Below, one piece after another: positions 25,999 to 34,724 of a DNA stretch of 64,000 nucleotides. The notes below the pieces were generated by a model. It saw nothing but the letters and a program-made list of their open reading frames with translations, had not been told where the DNA came from and made no database searches. The stretch comes from Sorangium cellulosum So0157-2 (GTDB lineage: Bacteria > Myxococcota_A > Polyangia > Polyangiales > Polyangiaceae). The DNA is taken from positions 1,426,001 to 1,490,000 of the forward strand of contig NC_021658.1 of assembly GCF_000418325.1 (NCBI RefSeq), given 5' to 3'. A program made the translations under genes and the position numbers. The stretch's first letter is position 1, and every line of letters begins with the position of its first letter.

Positions 25999-27999
25999 TC
26001 AGCGCTGTTTGCGGCAGGCCGCGATGTTCGGCGAAGAATTGCCCCAGGTCTCCACGACGCAGATGATGGAGAGGTAGTTCCCGGGGATATGGTCGCCGCG
26101 GAGCAACGCCCCGATGTAGTCCGCCCAGGCGGCGTCCCCGACGCACGGTCTGCCGCTCCTGTGGCAGGCGCGATCGGTCACGTTCTCGATCTCGTAGAAG
26201 CAGCCGTTCGCCTTGTCAGAGCACCTCTTGAGGTAGCTCGCGTGCTCCGCTTCGAGCGAGCGTTGCGTGTAGTCCTTGTCCTTGTTCGCGGGGGTGTAGA
26301 ACTCGCCGGTCCACCACGCGACCCCCTCGGGCGCGGGGCACGGGCCGACCTCCACGGGCGTCTGCCAGCACCCGTAGGCCCAATCGTAGCTCGCCAGGAG
26401 CTCGTCGCGCGACGCGGGCGTCGCGTTCGTCACGCGCTCGTTCATCCACCTGTAGAGGCCATACCGGGCCGCCTGCTCGAGGTTCGCGTTGATCTCGTTC
26501 GTGAAGTACGTCCGCTCCTCGTCGAAGACACGCCCGCCGTCCAGGTTCGTGCGGCGCGGGTTGCTCCTCTTGCCGTTTCCGACGGCGCGACCGAGGATGT
26601 CGTCGAGCGGGTCGGCGAGCCCGAGGTAGACGGCGTAGGCGCGCGACATCATCGTATTGGCCTCGGCCTCGCTCGTGTCGCCGGTTTTGCTGTACTCCGC
26701 ATAGGCCGCCATCGTGTCCTGGAGCTCGCGGTCGTTCGGCTCCCGCCCGAACACCCAGAAGAACAGCTGCGCCATCCTGGCGCGACCGGGGCCCCAGCAC
26801 CCGACCTCCAGCATCCGCGTCTTGCTGGCTGGCGCGTTCGGGTCGACGAAGAGGTACGGCACGGCCGCCCTCGGGACCGACTGCGCCGCCGGCGCCCCTT
26901 CGGCGAAGAAATTCGCGGCCGTCGGGCACGTGAAGCGAACCAGCGTCTTGCCGCCGTCGAGCTGGAAATAGCGCGCCGAGGGCGACTGGTCGGCGGTCTG
27001 GAAGATCTTCGCGCTCCTGTCGCACGCGAGGTGCGGCTGCCGGTCAGGATCCGAGGCGGTGAAGCGCGGGTCGCTCGTCGACAGCTCCTCGAGCGTCGCC
27101 GCGGGGTCGAAGCCGAATGCCCGCTTCATCATGTCTGCGTTCGAGCCGCAGTCGATCGCGTAGCCCTTCCCGCCGGCGATCAGGTAGGGCGTCACGCGCG
27201 TCCTGATCCCGGTGAAGGAATAGCGAACCAGGTAGAGCTCCGCCTCGGCGGCGTAGCTCGTCTCGGCCGCCTGCTGCGGGAGATCGCGGCGGGCCCGCGG
27301 GAGCGCCTTCCCGGTGCTCGTGTGGCAGTTGATGTCCCGCGTGGCGATCCCCTGCGCGTTCCAGACATCGAGGACGGCGCGGTTGATGGGGATGCTCACC
27401 TGCTCGAGGTTGCTGCCGTCCGCCTTCGTCCACGAGAGCGCCGAGAGCACGTTGCTGCATCCTACGGTGTAGATCGTCCCGGGGTCGTCGCGGAGCCGGA
27501 GGTAGTACTCGGACTCGCCCTTCCCCAGATCGGCGTCGACGCGGCGATAGACCTGGAAAATTTGCTGGCGCGTGACGTTGGGATCGGCGTCGCAGCGCAG
27601 CGTATGGATGGGGACCGGCCCGCCCGCGTCGCGCTCGAGGTGCATCTGCATCGAGTCGAACGAGTCGTAGAACGCGGCCTGGTTGAGGTCGAGCGTACGC
27701 GGGTACCCGAAGCCCTCCAGGATCGGCCCATAATTCGAGCCGCAGCCGATCTGGAACACCACGTTGGGCTTGTTGTCCTTGAAGCTCACGACGACCGGCA
27801 CTTCGCGCGGCAGGTCGTCGGCGAGGTCCGGATTGTCGTAGACGAGGACCTCGGTCACGTTCGGCCCGATGATCTCCGCCGCGGCCGTGCCCGTGATCGG
27901 CGCGTCGACGTCGGACTCCGCCTCGCCGGCGCAGCCAGACACCCAGCCCAGCGAGGCGGCCGCCAGGGCCGCGACGCACTGTCGTTGTATGATCTTCAC
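25999..27999 (-). CDS. Lipoprotein of unknown function, first gene of the eight-gene unit
   Basis: A 666-residue lipoprotein with an N-terminal signal ending in WVSGC (Cys23). The body is unrecognised. It contains two similar-looking segments around 'IGCGSNYGPIL' and 'YTVGCSNVLS', which may be internal repeats, and a C-terminal part with Cys pairs (GCWQTPVEVGPCPAP; CSDKANGCFYEIENVTDRAC). The start is a GTG at 27999 with GAGGACGAG upstream; this puts the signal peptide at the N-terminus, whereas earlier in-frame starts would add an Arg-rich leader. It is the promoter-proximal gene, preceded by a 700-base gap with a dyad at 28098. Confidence 0.65.
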   Translation of the reverse strand: MKIIQRQCVAALAAASLGWVSGCAGEAESDVDAPITGTAAAEIIGPNVTEVLVYDNPDLADDLPREVPVVVSFKDNKPNVVFQIGCGSNYGPILEGFGYPRTLDLNQAAFYDSFDSMQMHLERDAGGPVPIHTLRCDADPNVTRQQIFQVYRRVDADLGKGESEYYLRLRDDPGTIYTVGCSNVLSALSWTKADGSNLEQVSIPINRAVLDVWNAQGIATRDINCHTSTGKALPRARRDLPQQAAETSYAAEAELYLVRYSFTGIRTRVTPYLIAGGKGYAIDCGSNADMMKRAFGFDPAATLEELSTSDPRFTASDPDRQPHLACDRSAKIFQTADQSPSARYFQLDGGKTLVRFTCPTAANFFAEGAPAAQSVPRAAVPYLFVDPNAPASKTRMLEVGCWGPGRARMAQLFFWVFGREPNDRELQDTMAAYAEYSKTGDTSEAEANTMMSRAYAVYLGLADPLDDILGRAVGNGKRSNPRRTNLDGGRVFDEERTYFTNEINANLEQAARYGLYRWMNERVTNATPASRDELLASYDWAYGCWQTPVEVGPCPAPEGVAWWTGEFYTPANKDKDYTQRSLEAEHASYLKRCSDKANGCFYEIENVTDRACHRSGRPCVGDAAWADYIGALLRGDHIPGNYLSIICVVETWGNSSPNIAACRKQR

Positions 28000-28699
28000 C
28001 TCGTCCTCCGCCTTGATTCGTCCTACCCCGGAGCGTCGGACCGACCGCCGCGATCCGAGCCCATGCCCGATCGCGCGGAGCAGATCGATCCCGGATGCCA
28101 ATCACGTTATGATTGGGATGCGTAAATGCGCTGAGAGGCGTTCTGGGTGAACGCGCGGGGTGCGAGCGCAGCGCGGACTCCAGCTCGTTGCCTCGCGTCG
28201 ACGGCGTCGACGAGCCGTGGACACGGATTCGCCGAAGAGAATTCGAGCAGAGTTGCGTCTGATCTCGCCGGTGGCGTGCTCCCCGCCGCACCGTTCGGCC
28301 AGCTCACTGCTCTTAGTGCCGCCACGGGGAGCGACCCTTCAGATTATTTTGAGTCGCCTCACTGCCCCGTTCGCTGAGGCGGCCCGCCTGGCGCGCCGCT
28401 CCACCCACGCTGTCCGCGCAGCATGCTTGGCGGAATCGGAGATCGCTGGCGGTCGCTTGGCGCTGGTGCCGCCGGGGAGCGGGGGAGGCGGGGGACCGGC
28501 CGTGGTCCCCTGCGGTGCGCTTCTGCTGCTGGCGCAAACCCGCGACCTGAACGGAGGCCGCCCTCGGTCGCCGATGCGCTCCACGCGCTCGTCGGGCGCC
28601 GCCACGCCGCCGCGGCGTGTCCGCTATAAGAGATGCGATGTCCGTTATGGTGGAAGTGCCGCCGCTCCGTGGTACTGGAGGCCCACGGACGGAACAGCG
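28000..28699. other. 700-base gap upstream of the eight-gene unit
   Basis: No convincing coding frame was found here. The gap must hold the minus-strand promoter of the eight-gene unit and the plus-strand promoter, if any, of the chimeric gene at 28700. Apart from the perfect dyad at 28098-28116, only GC-rich sequence without clear repeats was seen. Confidence 0.55.
28098..28116. promoter_or_regulatory. Perfect dyad, candidate operator of the eight-gene unit
   Basis: CCAATCA (28098-28104) and TGATTGG (28110-28116) are perfect inverted repeats with a 5-base spacer, about 100 bases upstream of the GTG at 27999. The element is AT-richer than its surroundings and sits where a regulator of the eight-gene transcript would bind. 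No regulator gene is adjacent. Confidence 0.45.
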
Positions 28700-29206
28700 A
28701 TGCACTACCGACAGCTGGGTGACAGCGAGCTCCGGGTCTCGGAGCTCTGCCTTGGGACGATGACGTTCGGCGAGCAGAACACGCTCGAGGACGCGAAAGC
28801 GCAGCTCGACTACGCGTTCTACGCGGGCATCAACTTCGTCGATGCGGCCGAGATGTACCCGGTGCCGACCCGCGCCGAGACGCAGGGCCGCACCGAGAGC
28901 TACGTGGGCGAGTGGCTGAGCCAGAGGCCGCGCGACAAGGTGGTCCTCGCGACGAAGATCGCCGCGGGGGTGGAGCTCGGCAAGGAGGTGCTCGCCGAGA
29001 TCGAGCAGATCCTCGCCCGCACCCCGTCCTGCGCGAAGGCCCTGATCGCCCGGCGGGTCGGCGCCGTGTTCGTGGCCGTGATCGACAGCCACCCGCGCAA
29101 CCTCGGCCGCGGGATCGCGCTGCTGCGCGCCGCCGGCGTCCCGGTCGAGGTCGGTACGCTCGCCGACGACGTCGCGTCGTTCATCGACGGCTACCTCATC
29201 CGCTGA
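28700..29206 (+). pseudogene. Chimera: aldo/keto reductase N-terminus joined to a deaminase C-terminus
   Basis: An intact 168-residue frame made of two unrelated pieces. Residues 1-88 are the start of a Tas-like aldo/keto reductase (LGDSELRVSELCLGTMTFG, INFVDAAEMYP with the catalytic-type Asp and Tyr, DKVVLATKI). From about residue 108 the sequence matches the second half of a RibD/CMP-type deaminase (ARTPSCAKALIARRVGAVFV, then HPRNLGRGIALLRAAGVPVE), including one zinc-ligand-type Cys. Each domain lacks its other half: the reductase barrel stops after its first strands, and the deaminase lacks the HAE box. An in-frame deletion across two genes explains this. A functional product is unlikely. 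Confidence 0.75.
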
Positions 29207-29526
29207 GATCCCGGCGCCGGCGCGCGACCCCGCGCCGGCGACGCCGGCCATCCATGGCAACCCGGGAATGTCGCGCTCGAGCGGCGTGACGGGATGAGGC
29301 CGAGAGCGCGGATTGGCGCGATTCACCCGCGCGTCGCGCGGTGAGCGCCGCGCGGTGAAACGTTGTTTGGTCTCAGATAGTGACTGCTCGTCTGGAGCCC
29401 CGGTGCATACTCCCCTGCCGGCGCGGCGAGGGGGGACCTCCCTGGCGGCGGCATCGAAGCGCCCGTGGGCGCGCGAGCTCGCGGCTCCAGAGGGACCGCG
29501 CTCGGCACGGAGGGAGGAAGCTGTAG
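29207..29526. other. 320-base non-coding gap
   Basis: No gene-like frame is seen. The stretch carries the promoter region of the aminotransferase gene; just before its start lies a good Shine-Dalgarno sequence (GGAGGGAGGAAG). Confidence 0.5.
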
Positions 29527-30828
29527 ATGACGACGAAGCTATCGAGGCGCAGCCTGCTCGAAGGCATGCTGTTGATCGGCGCCGCGGGCTGCGCGGCCCC
29601 GGAGGCGGCGGCGGCCGCGGGCGATGGGGCGAAGGCGCCGGCCGACGCGTGGCAGCGCGTCCGGGACGAGTTCGAGGTGTCACCCGCGTGGATCCACATG
29701 ACGTGCTTCTATCTCACCTCGCACCCGCGGCCCGTGCGCGAGGCGATCGAGGCGCTGCGGCGGGAGCTCGACGAGAACCCGGTGGACGCGGTCCACGAGC
29801 ACGAGGACACGACGGCGGTGCGAGAGGCCGCCGCGGAGTACATGGGCGCCCAGGCCGACGAGATCGCGCTGACGGACAGCACCACGATGGGGCTCGCCTC
29901 GCTGTACCTCGGCCTGCCGCTCAAGGCCGGGGACGAGGTGCTCACGACGACGCACGATCACTATGCCATGCACGAGTCGCTCCGGCTCGCCGCGGAGCGG
30001 TCGGGCGCGACGGTGCGGAAGGTCGCGCTCTACGAGCGGGGCAGCGCCGCGACGGAGGCGGAGATGGCGGGCGCGATCGAGCGCGCGATCACGCCGGCCA
30101 CGCGGGTCGTGGCGATCACGTGGGTCCACTCGAGCACGGGGGTGAAGACGCCGGTGCGCGCGATCGCGGAGGTCGTCGCCAGGGCGAACCAGGGGCGGGC
30201 GCCGGAGGATCGCGTCGTCTGCGGCGTGGACGGCGTGCACGGCTTCGGGGTCGAGGACGCCACGATGGCCGACCTCGGCTGCGATTTCTTCGCGGCCGGC
30301 TGTCACAAGTGGATCTTCGGGCCGCGGGGCACGGGCGTGCTCTGGGGCAAGGCCGAGCTCTGGCCGCTGCTCCGCCCGAGCATCCCGCACTTCGGCAAGG
30401 AGGCATACGAGGCCTGGCTGCAGGGGCAGCCGCCGCCGCCCACGAACGCCAACATGATGACGCCGGGGGGATTCCACTCCTTCGAGCACCGCTGGGCGCT
30501 GCCCGCGGCGTTCGCGTTCCACCGGCGCATGGGCAAGGCGAAGGTCGCGGACCGCATCCACGCGCTGAACCGGCAGTGCAAGGAGGGGCTCGAGGGCATG
30601 CGCCACGTCACGCTGCACACGCCGCTCGACGACGCGCTCTCCGCGGGGATCATCGCCTTCGAGGTGGCGGGGATGACGCCGGAGGCCGCGGTGGCGAGGC
30701 TCCGCGAGAGCAAGATCATCGCGTCGACGTCGCCGTACCGGAGCTCGTACGCGCGCGTCGCGCCGAGCCTGCTCAACGACGAGGCGGAGGTGGAGGCGGT
30801 GCTGCGGGCGATCCGGGAGCTCGCGTGA
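29527..30828 (+). CDS. Class V aminotransferase-fold PLP enzyme, Tat-exported
   Basis: A 433-residue PLP enzyme of the class V aminotransferase/isopenicillin N epimerase type. The PLP site is recognisable: DGVHGF (Asp235, His238) and CHKWIFGPRGTG with the Schiff-base Lys261. The N-terminus has a twin-arginine motif (SRRSLLEG) followed by a hydrophobic stretch and GAAGC (Cys22), so it is predicted to be exported folded by the Tat system, probably as a lipoprotein; this suits a cofactor-loaded enzyme. The start is supported by GGAGGAAG. It stands alone, with no partner gene to reveal the substrate. Epimerase, desulfurase or lyase activity are all possible. Confidence 0.85.
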   Translation: MTTKLSRRSLLEGMLLIGAAGCAAPEAAAAAGDGAKAPADAWQRVRDEFEVSPAWIHMTCFYLTSHPRPVREAIEALRRELDENPVDAVHEHEDTTAVREAAAEYMGAQADEIALTDSTTMGLASLYLGLPLKAGDEVLTTTHDHYAMHESLRLAAERSGATVRKVALYERGSAATEAEMAGAIERAITPATRVVAITWVHSSTGVKTPVRAIAEVVARANQGRAPEDRVVCGVDGVHGFGVEDATMADLGCDFFAAGCHKWIFGPRGTGVLWGKAELWPLLRPSIPHFGKEAYEAWLQGQPPPPTNANMMTPGGFHSFEHRWALPAAFAFHRRMGKAKVADRIHALNRQCKEGLEGMRHVTLHTPLDDALSAGIIAFEVAGMTPEAAVARLRESKIIASTSPYRSSYARVAPSLLNDEAEVEAVLRAIRELA

Positions 30829-30990
30829 GGGCCCGGCGCCGCGCCCCCCGGCGATGAGGCGGCCTGCCGGGGGGCCGGCCCGACGAGCGTTCCCTGTCGC
30901 GGGAGAGCCCGGTGCCGGCGCTGGCGCGAGGGCCCGGCGCCGGTGTCAGCGCGGAAGCTCACGGCCAGGATTGCCGGGCACGGCGGCCGA

Positions 30991-32049
30991 TCACGGGATG
31001 ATCCTCCGCCGCCGGAGATCCTCGAAGAGCCCCCGGAACATCGCCTCCGTCTCGACGTGCTCGTGGAAGCCGAGCCGGCGCGCCTTCGAGCCGTCGGCGA
31101 CCACGTCGTAGTCCCACGAGAACACCGCATCTCCGAAGCGCCACGACGACACGTCCCGGTACGGGTGCCGCGCCAGGCCGTGTTTCTCGATCATGGCGTT
31201 CCAGAGCGGCTCCTTGTCGGCCATGACGTCCGCGAGCGGCATCGGCAGCGGGGGCGCCGCCTCCATGTCGAACATGCGGGCGATCTTCGGCCACATCTCG
31301 CTCCAGCGGAACATGTCGCCGTTGTTGATGTTGAACGCCTGGTTCCGGCACGGCGCGCTGGTCGCCGCCCAGACCGTGGCTTTGCCGAGCAGGCGCGCGT
31401 CGGTCATCTCGATCAGCCTGTCGTAGGCGGCCGGCTTGCCGGGGAAGCGCAGGGGCAGCCCGAGCTCCTTCGACATCGCCGCGTACACCGCGATGACCAT
31501 GGCGAGGTTCATCGGGACGCCCAGCGCGAAGCCGCACACCACCGACGGCCGGAGGGCCGACCAGGACCAGGCCTTGCCCTTCTGCCGGGCCTCGAGGAAC
31601 GCCTGCTGGTCGACGTTGAACTCGGGCGGCATGTGGTGCGCGTCGGTCTCGCGGGCCGGCGTCTTGAACGGCCCGAGGTGCGCGCCGTAGACCTTGTATC
31701 CCTGCATCAAGCCGATGTGCTGGAGGCCCGACGCGACCGGCTCGACCGCGTCGACAACGTTGACGAGCATGGCGAGGTTGGGCGGCACGAGCTCGGCCCA
31801 CGTGGGCCGGTCCTGATAGGCGGCGTAGAAGACGTGCGTGACCTCGGCCAGGCCGCCGAGCTTCTTCCGGCAGTCCTCCCGGTCGAGCAGATCGACGACC
31901 ACGTGGCGGACGCGGCCCGAGGACGCTCCGCCGCGCCGGGACAGGCCGATCACGTCCCATTCGCCGAGCGCCTCGAGGTGATCGATGAGGTTGCGGCCGA
32001 TGATCCCCTGCGCGCCGACGACCAGGGCGACCTTGTTCTGGATGCTCAT
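30991..32049 (-). CDS. PRISE-type short-chain reductase (progesterone 5-beta-reductase/iridoid synthase-like)
   Basis: A 352-residue NAD(P)H-dependent SDR enzyme. The nucleotide motif is KVALVVGAQGIIGRNLIDHL (GxxGxxG), and KVYGAHLGPFKTPARETD is the PRISE signature. PRISE enzymes reduce activated C=C bonds of enones. The plant-type Tyr of the NFYYxxED motif is replaced here (PEFNVDQQAFL), so a different proton donor would be needed; I believe other bacterial members share this but could not check. The ATG at 32049 is preceded by GAAGCAGGAG. It is divergent from the LysR gene at 32177, its likely regulator. Confidence 0.85.
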   Translation of the reverse strand: MSIQNKVALVVGAQGIIGRNLIDHLEALGEWDVIGLSRRGGASSGRVRHVVVDLLDREDCRKKLGGLAEVTHVFYAAYQDRPTWAELVPPNLAMLVNVVDAVEPVASGLQHIGLMQGYKVYGAHLGPFKTPARETDAHHMPPEFNVDQQAFLEARQKGKAWSWSALRPSVVCGFALGVPMNLAMVIAVYAAMSKELGLPLRFPGKPAAYDRLIEMTDARLLGKATVWAATSAPCRNQAFNINNGDMFRWSEMWPKIARMFDMEAAPPLPMPLADVMADKEPLWNAMIEKHGLARHPYRDVSSWRFGDAVFSWDYDVVADGSKARRLGFHEHVETEAMFRGLFEDLRRRRIIP

Positions 32050-32157
32050 GGTTTGCTCCTGCTTCGAGGTCTGTCCGCGCCCGGTCCGTGCTCGCGAGCG
32101 CAGGGGAAAGGTGGAGCGCGGCGGCCGGGGCGAGTACGGGCTCGAGCCGCGCAACAC

Positions 32158-32176
32158 CTTTCGATAAAATCGAAAG
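32158..32176. promoter_or_regulatory. Perfect 19-base palindrome abutting the LysR start
   Basis: CTTTCGAT (32158-32165) and ATCGAAAG (32169-32176) form a perfect dyad with a 3-base spacer, ending exactly at the ATG at 32177. Its position would let the regulator block its own translation start or promoter while controlling the divergent reductase gene. Confidence 0.65.
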
Positions 32177-33067
32177 ATGAGCGCGCTCCTCGAGATGCAG
32201 ACGTTCCTGGAGATCGTCGATCGCGGCAGCCTCAGCGCGGCCGCGCGCTCGCTCGCGACCGTGCCGTCGACCGTCAGCGCGCGGCTCGCGGCCCTGGAGG
32301 AGCGGCTTGGCGTGCAGCTCGTGATCCGCAGCACGCGGCGGCTCCGCCTCACCGAGGAGGGCGAGCGCTACCTCATCGACTGCCGCCGCATCCTCGACGA
32401 GATCGAGCGGAGCGAGGCGTGCATCCGGCGCGGGCAGAGCTCGCTGCGCGGCGGCCTGCGCATCACCGCGCCCTCGGATCTCGGGCGCGGCCGCCTGCGC
32501 GCCGTCCTCGACGCGTTCCTGGAGGCGCACCCGCGCATCAGCGTGTACCTCCACCTCTCGGACGAGGTCGTCGACCTCGTGCGCGGGGGCTTCGACGTGG
32601 CGTTGCGCGTGGGGCCGCTGCAGGGGAGCAGCCTGACCGCGCGCAGGCTCGCCACGGGGCACCGGGTCGTGTGCGCGGCGCCCGGCTACTGGGCCCGGCA
32701 CCCGCGGCCGAGCGCGCCGGGCGATCTCGCCGATCACGACTGCCTGCTCTGGAACCCGGAGGGTCGGAACGAGGCGACGTGGACGTTCGCGGCGGAGGGC
32801 GAGGGGACACAGGCGGTCCGCGTGCGCGGGCGGCGCAGCTCGAGCGACGGCGAGCTGGTCCGCGCGTGGGCGCTCGCGGGCCTCGGGGTCGCGCAGAAGT
32901 CGTTCTGGGACGTCGAGGGCGACCTCGAGGCGGGCCGGCTCGAGTCCGTGTTGAACCGGTTCGTGCGCGCGGCGGATCTGTCGGTCGTCTATCCGGCGGG
33001 CCGCCATCTCCCGCGCCGCGTCCGCGCCCTCGTGGACCATCTGGTGGAGAGCTTCCGCGGGCGATGA
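32177..33067 (+). CDS. LysR-family transcriptional regulator
   Basis: A 296-residue LysR regulator with the N-terminal winged helix (LEMQTFLEIVDRGSLSAAAR, then VPSTVSARLAALEERL) and a complete effector domain beginning GLRITAPSDLGRGRL. The start is fixed by the palindrome ending at the ATG; no strong Shine-Dalgarno sequence is present, so the message may be leaderless or weakly translated. It is transcribed away from the PRISE reductase and probably responds to that enzyme's substrate. Confidence 0.9.
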   Translation: MSALLEMQTFLEIVDRGSLSAAARSLATVPSTVSARLAALEERLGVQLVIRSTRRLRLTEEGERYLIDCRRILDEIERSEACIRRGQSSLRGGLRITAPSDLGRGRLRAVLDAFLEAHPRISVYLHLSDEVVDLVRGGFDVALRVGPLQGSSLTARRLATGHRVVCAAPGYWARHPRPSAPGDLADHDCLLWNPEGRNEATWTFAAEGEGTQAVRVRGRRSSSDGELVRAWALAGLGVAQKSFWDVEGDLEAGRLESVLNRFVRAADLSVVYPAGRHLPRRVRALVDHLVESFRGR

Positions 33068-33094
33068 GGTGGCGGCCCGGCGCCGCCGGGGGCT

Positions 33095-33580
33095 CTACCG
33101 GGCGGCCTCCTCGAGGCGCGCGATGTCGAGCTTCTTCATCTGCATCATCGCCTGCATGACCCGCGCCGCCTTGGCCGGGTCCGGGTGCTGGAGGAGCCGC
33201 GGCAGCGCCGAGGGGACGATCTGCCAGGACAGGCCGAACCTGTCCTTGAGCCACCCGCACCGGCCCTCGGCGCCGCCGCCTTCGGTGAGCTTGCTCCAGA
33301 GCTCGTCGACCTCCGCTTGCGTCTCGCAGGTGACGGCGAGCGAGATGGCCTCGTTGAACTTGAAGTGCGGGCCGCCGTTCATGGCGACGAAGCGCTGGCC
33401 CTCGAGCTCGAACTCGACGGTCATGAGCGCGCCCTTGGGCCCCGGGCCCGCGTCGCCGCCGCGGACCTCCTCGACGACGCGCGAGCGCTTGAAGACGGAG
33501 GTGTAGAGCCGCACGGCCTCCTCGGCGCTGTTGTCGAACCAGAGGAAGGTCTTGATCTTCTGCGGGGTGGTCATGGTCAT
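33095..33580 (-). CDS. VOC-superfamily protein (PhnB/3-dmu-9 type)
   Basis: A 161-residue protein of the glyoxalase/VOC superfamily, in the group annotated as PhnB or 3-demethylubiquinone methyltransferase-like. Typical stretches are IKTFLWFDNSAEEAVRLYTS, FELEGQRFVAMNGGPHFKFN and GWLKDRFGLSWQIVP. These proteins form beta-alpha-beta-beta-beta dimers; the activity of this subgroup is mostly unknown. The ATG at 33580 is preceded by AGGAG; an alternative ATG at 33574 is less well spaced. It converges with the LysR gene and appears to stand alone. Confidence 0.9.
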   Translation of the reverse strand: MTMTTPQKIKTFLWFDNSAEEAVRLYTSVFKRSRVVEEVRGGDAGPGPKGALMTVEFELEGQRFVAMNGGPHFKFNEAISLAVTCETQAEVDELWSKLTEGGGAEGRCGWLKDRFGLSWQIVPSALPRLLQHPDPAKAARVMQAMMQMKKLDIARLEEAAR

Positions 33581-33872
33581 CGCTCCTGGCCGGGGTCGAG
33601 CCCGGCGGTGGGTGGGGGCGCGGTCACCGCGACCTCGCCTCGCCTGGATGTCGGAGCTCGACGCGCGGGCTCGACATGGGGTCGAGATTTTTTTTCGGAG
33701 GGGCCGCCGGGGGGCGGAGGGGCCCGGGGGCGGGTCGCCGACCTGGGGGCGGGCCGGCCGGGCGGCCGCCATCTCGGCCGGCGCGCGCGGCGGCGCGGGG
33801 AGCGGGGGCCGCGCCCGGATGAGCTCGCAGGTCGTGATGGAACCTCGTGGTGATCCGTGAGAGAGCACGCGC

Positions 33873-34253
33873 ATGAGACAGATCCTCGACCGCTCGATGG
33901 GGCTCCTCCTGGCCGCCGTGCTCTGCTGTGCTGCGTGCAGCGCCTCGCGGAACGAGCCTCCCGGCTCGAACGCGCCGCCGGCGCCGGATCCGGCCACGAC
34001 GACGCCCACGGCCACCCCGACGGACGACTCGATCGCGGTGGGCAGCGACCCGTGCCAGAGCGACGCGGACTGCGTGCCCGTCTGCGGGTGCCACCCGGCC
34101 GCGTGCGTCGCGAAGGCCACGGCGCCCGCGTGCGAGGGCGGGATGATGTGCACGCAGGAGTGCCGGCCGGGGACGATGGATTGCGGCGGCGGCTGTCTTT
34201 GCCACGAGGGCCGGTGCGCGGCCCGGCTCGTCAACGCGCCGGCGGCGCGCTGA
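33873..34253 (+). CDS. Small Cys-rich lipoprotein
   Basis: A 126-residue lipoprotein: signal peptide ending CCAAC (Cys22), then a Pro/Thr-rich low-complexity linker (about 30-55), then a Cys-rich module of about 60 residues (CQSDADCVPVCGCHPAACVA to CGGGCLCHEGRC). The spacing suggests a small disulphide-bonded domain on the cell surface. No function is known. It is preceded by a 292-base gap with a T-tract. Confidence 0.75.
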   Translation: MRQILDRSMGLLLAAVLCCAACSASRNEPPGSNAPPAPDPATTTPTATPTDDSIAVGSDPCQSDADCVPVCGCHPAACVAKATAPACEGGMMCTQECRPGTMDCGGGCLCHEGRCAARLVNAPAAR

Positions 34254-34304
34254 GCCGCGGCCCGGAAAGGGCGCGCTGCCCCGGCGCAGCTCGCGGGCGG
34301 CGCG

Positions 34305-34540
34305 TCACAGCATGTCGGGACGAAAGAGCCGGCGATACCGGCGCGTGTTCTCCCCCGAGAGCATGAAGATGCCGTCGCCGCGATCATGGAGCGTGCGCGG
34401 GTAGCGCGGCGCGGTCGCGGCGTGCGCCTTGACCACCTCGAAGATGAAGAAGTTGTAGGTCTTCACGAGCCGCGCGTCCGCGAGCCGGCACTCGAGGCTC
34501 GCGTAGCACTCCGCGATGAGCGGCGCCCCGACCGCCGCGC
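34305..34540 (-). pseudogene. Flavin reductase (DIM6/NTAB type), C-terminal remnant
   Basis: The frame reads the last 75 or so residues of a flavin reductase-like FMN-binding protein: PLIAECYASLECRLADARLV, YNFFIFEVVKAHA and PRTLHDRGDGIFMLSGEN. The N-terminal FMN-binding half is absent. Upstream the frame runs directly into pieces of an alcohol dehydrogenase. It is a decayed fragment and not expected to fold alone. Confidence 0.7.
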
Positions 34541-34724
34541 CGGGATCTCGACGTCGGCGGTGATGTCGTTCGCCGCGCAGAAATCGATCATCTCCTGGGT
34601 CTCGGCGATGCCGCCGATGTTCGAGCGAGTGGCAGATCCCGCAGAAGAGGATCTCGACCTGCACGTCGTGCGCGCCGGCCCGGCTGAACGCGGGCGGGCT
34701 GGGCGAAGAAGCGGCGTCGCTCAT
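34541..34724 (-). pseudogene. Zinc alcohol dehydrogenase (YahK-like), two short remnants
   Basis: The start of the frame reads as the N-terminus of a YahK-type alcohol dehydrogenase (AFSRAGAHDVQVEILFCGICHS, with the first zinc Cys). It is followed in another frame by the enzyme's C-terminal part (NIGGIAETQEMIDFCAANDI, then TADVEI). About 250 residues between them are missing and the frame shifts. The ATG overlaps the stop of the HEPN-like gene by four bases, probably by chance. Confidence 0.7.

Noticed and set aside
30829..30990. Repeated GGGCCCGGCGCCG blocks between convergent genes as a mobile repeat
   Set aside because: Two short copies in extremely GC-rich sequence are expected by chance; at most terminator-like hairpins.
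34305..34724. A single 139-residue small protein
   Set aside because: Its sequence consists of pieces of two known enzyme families in different frames, so it is a remnant.
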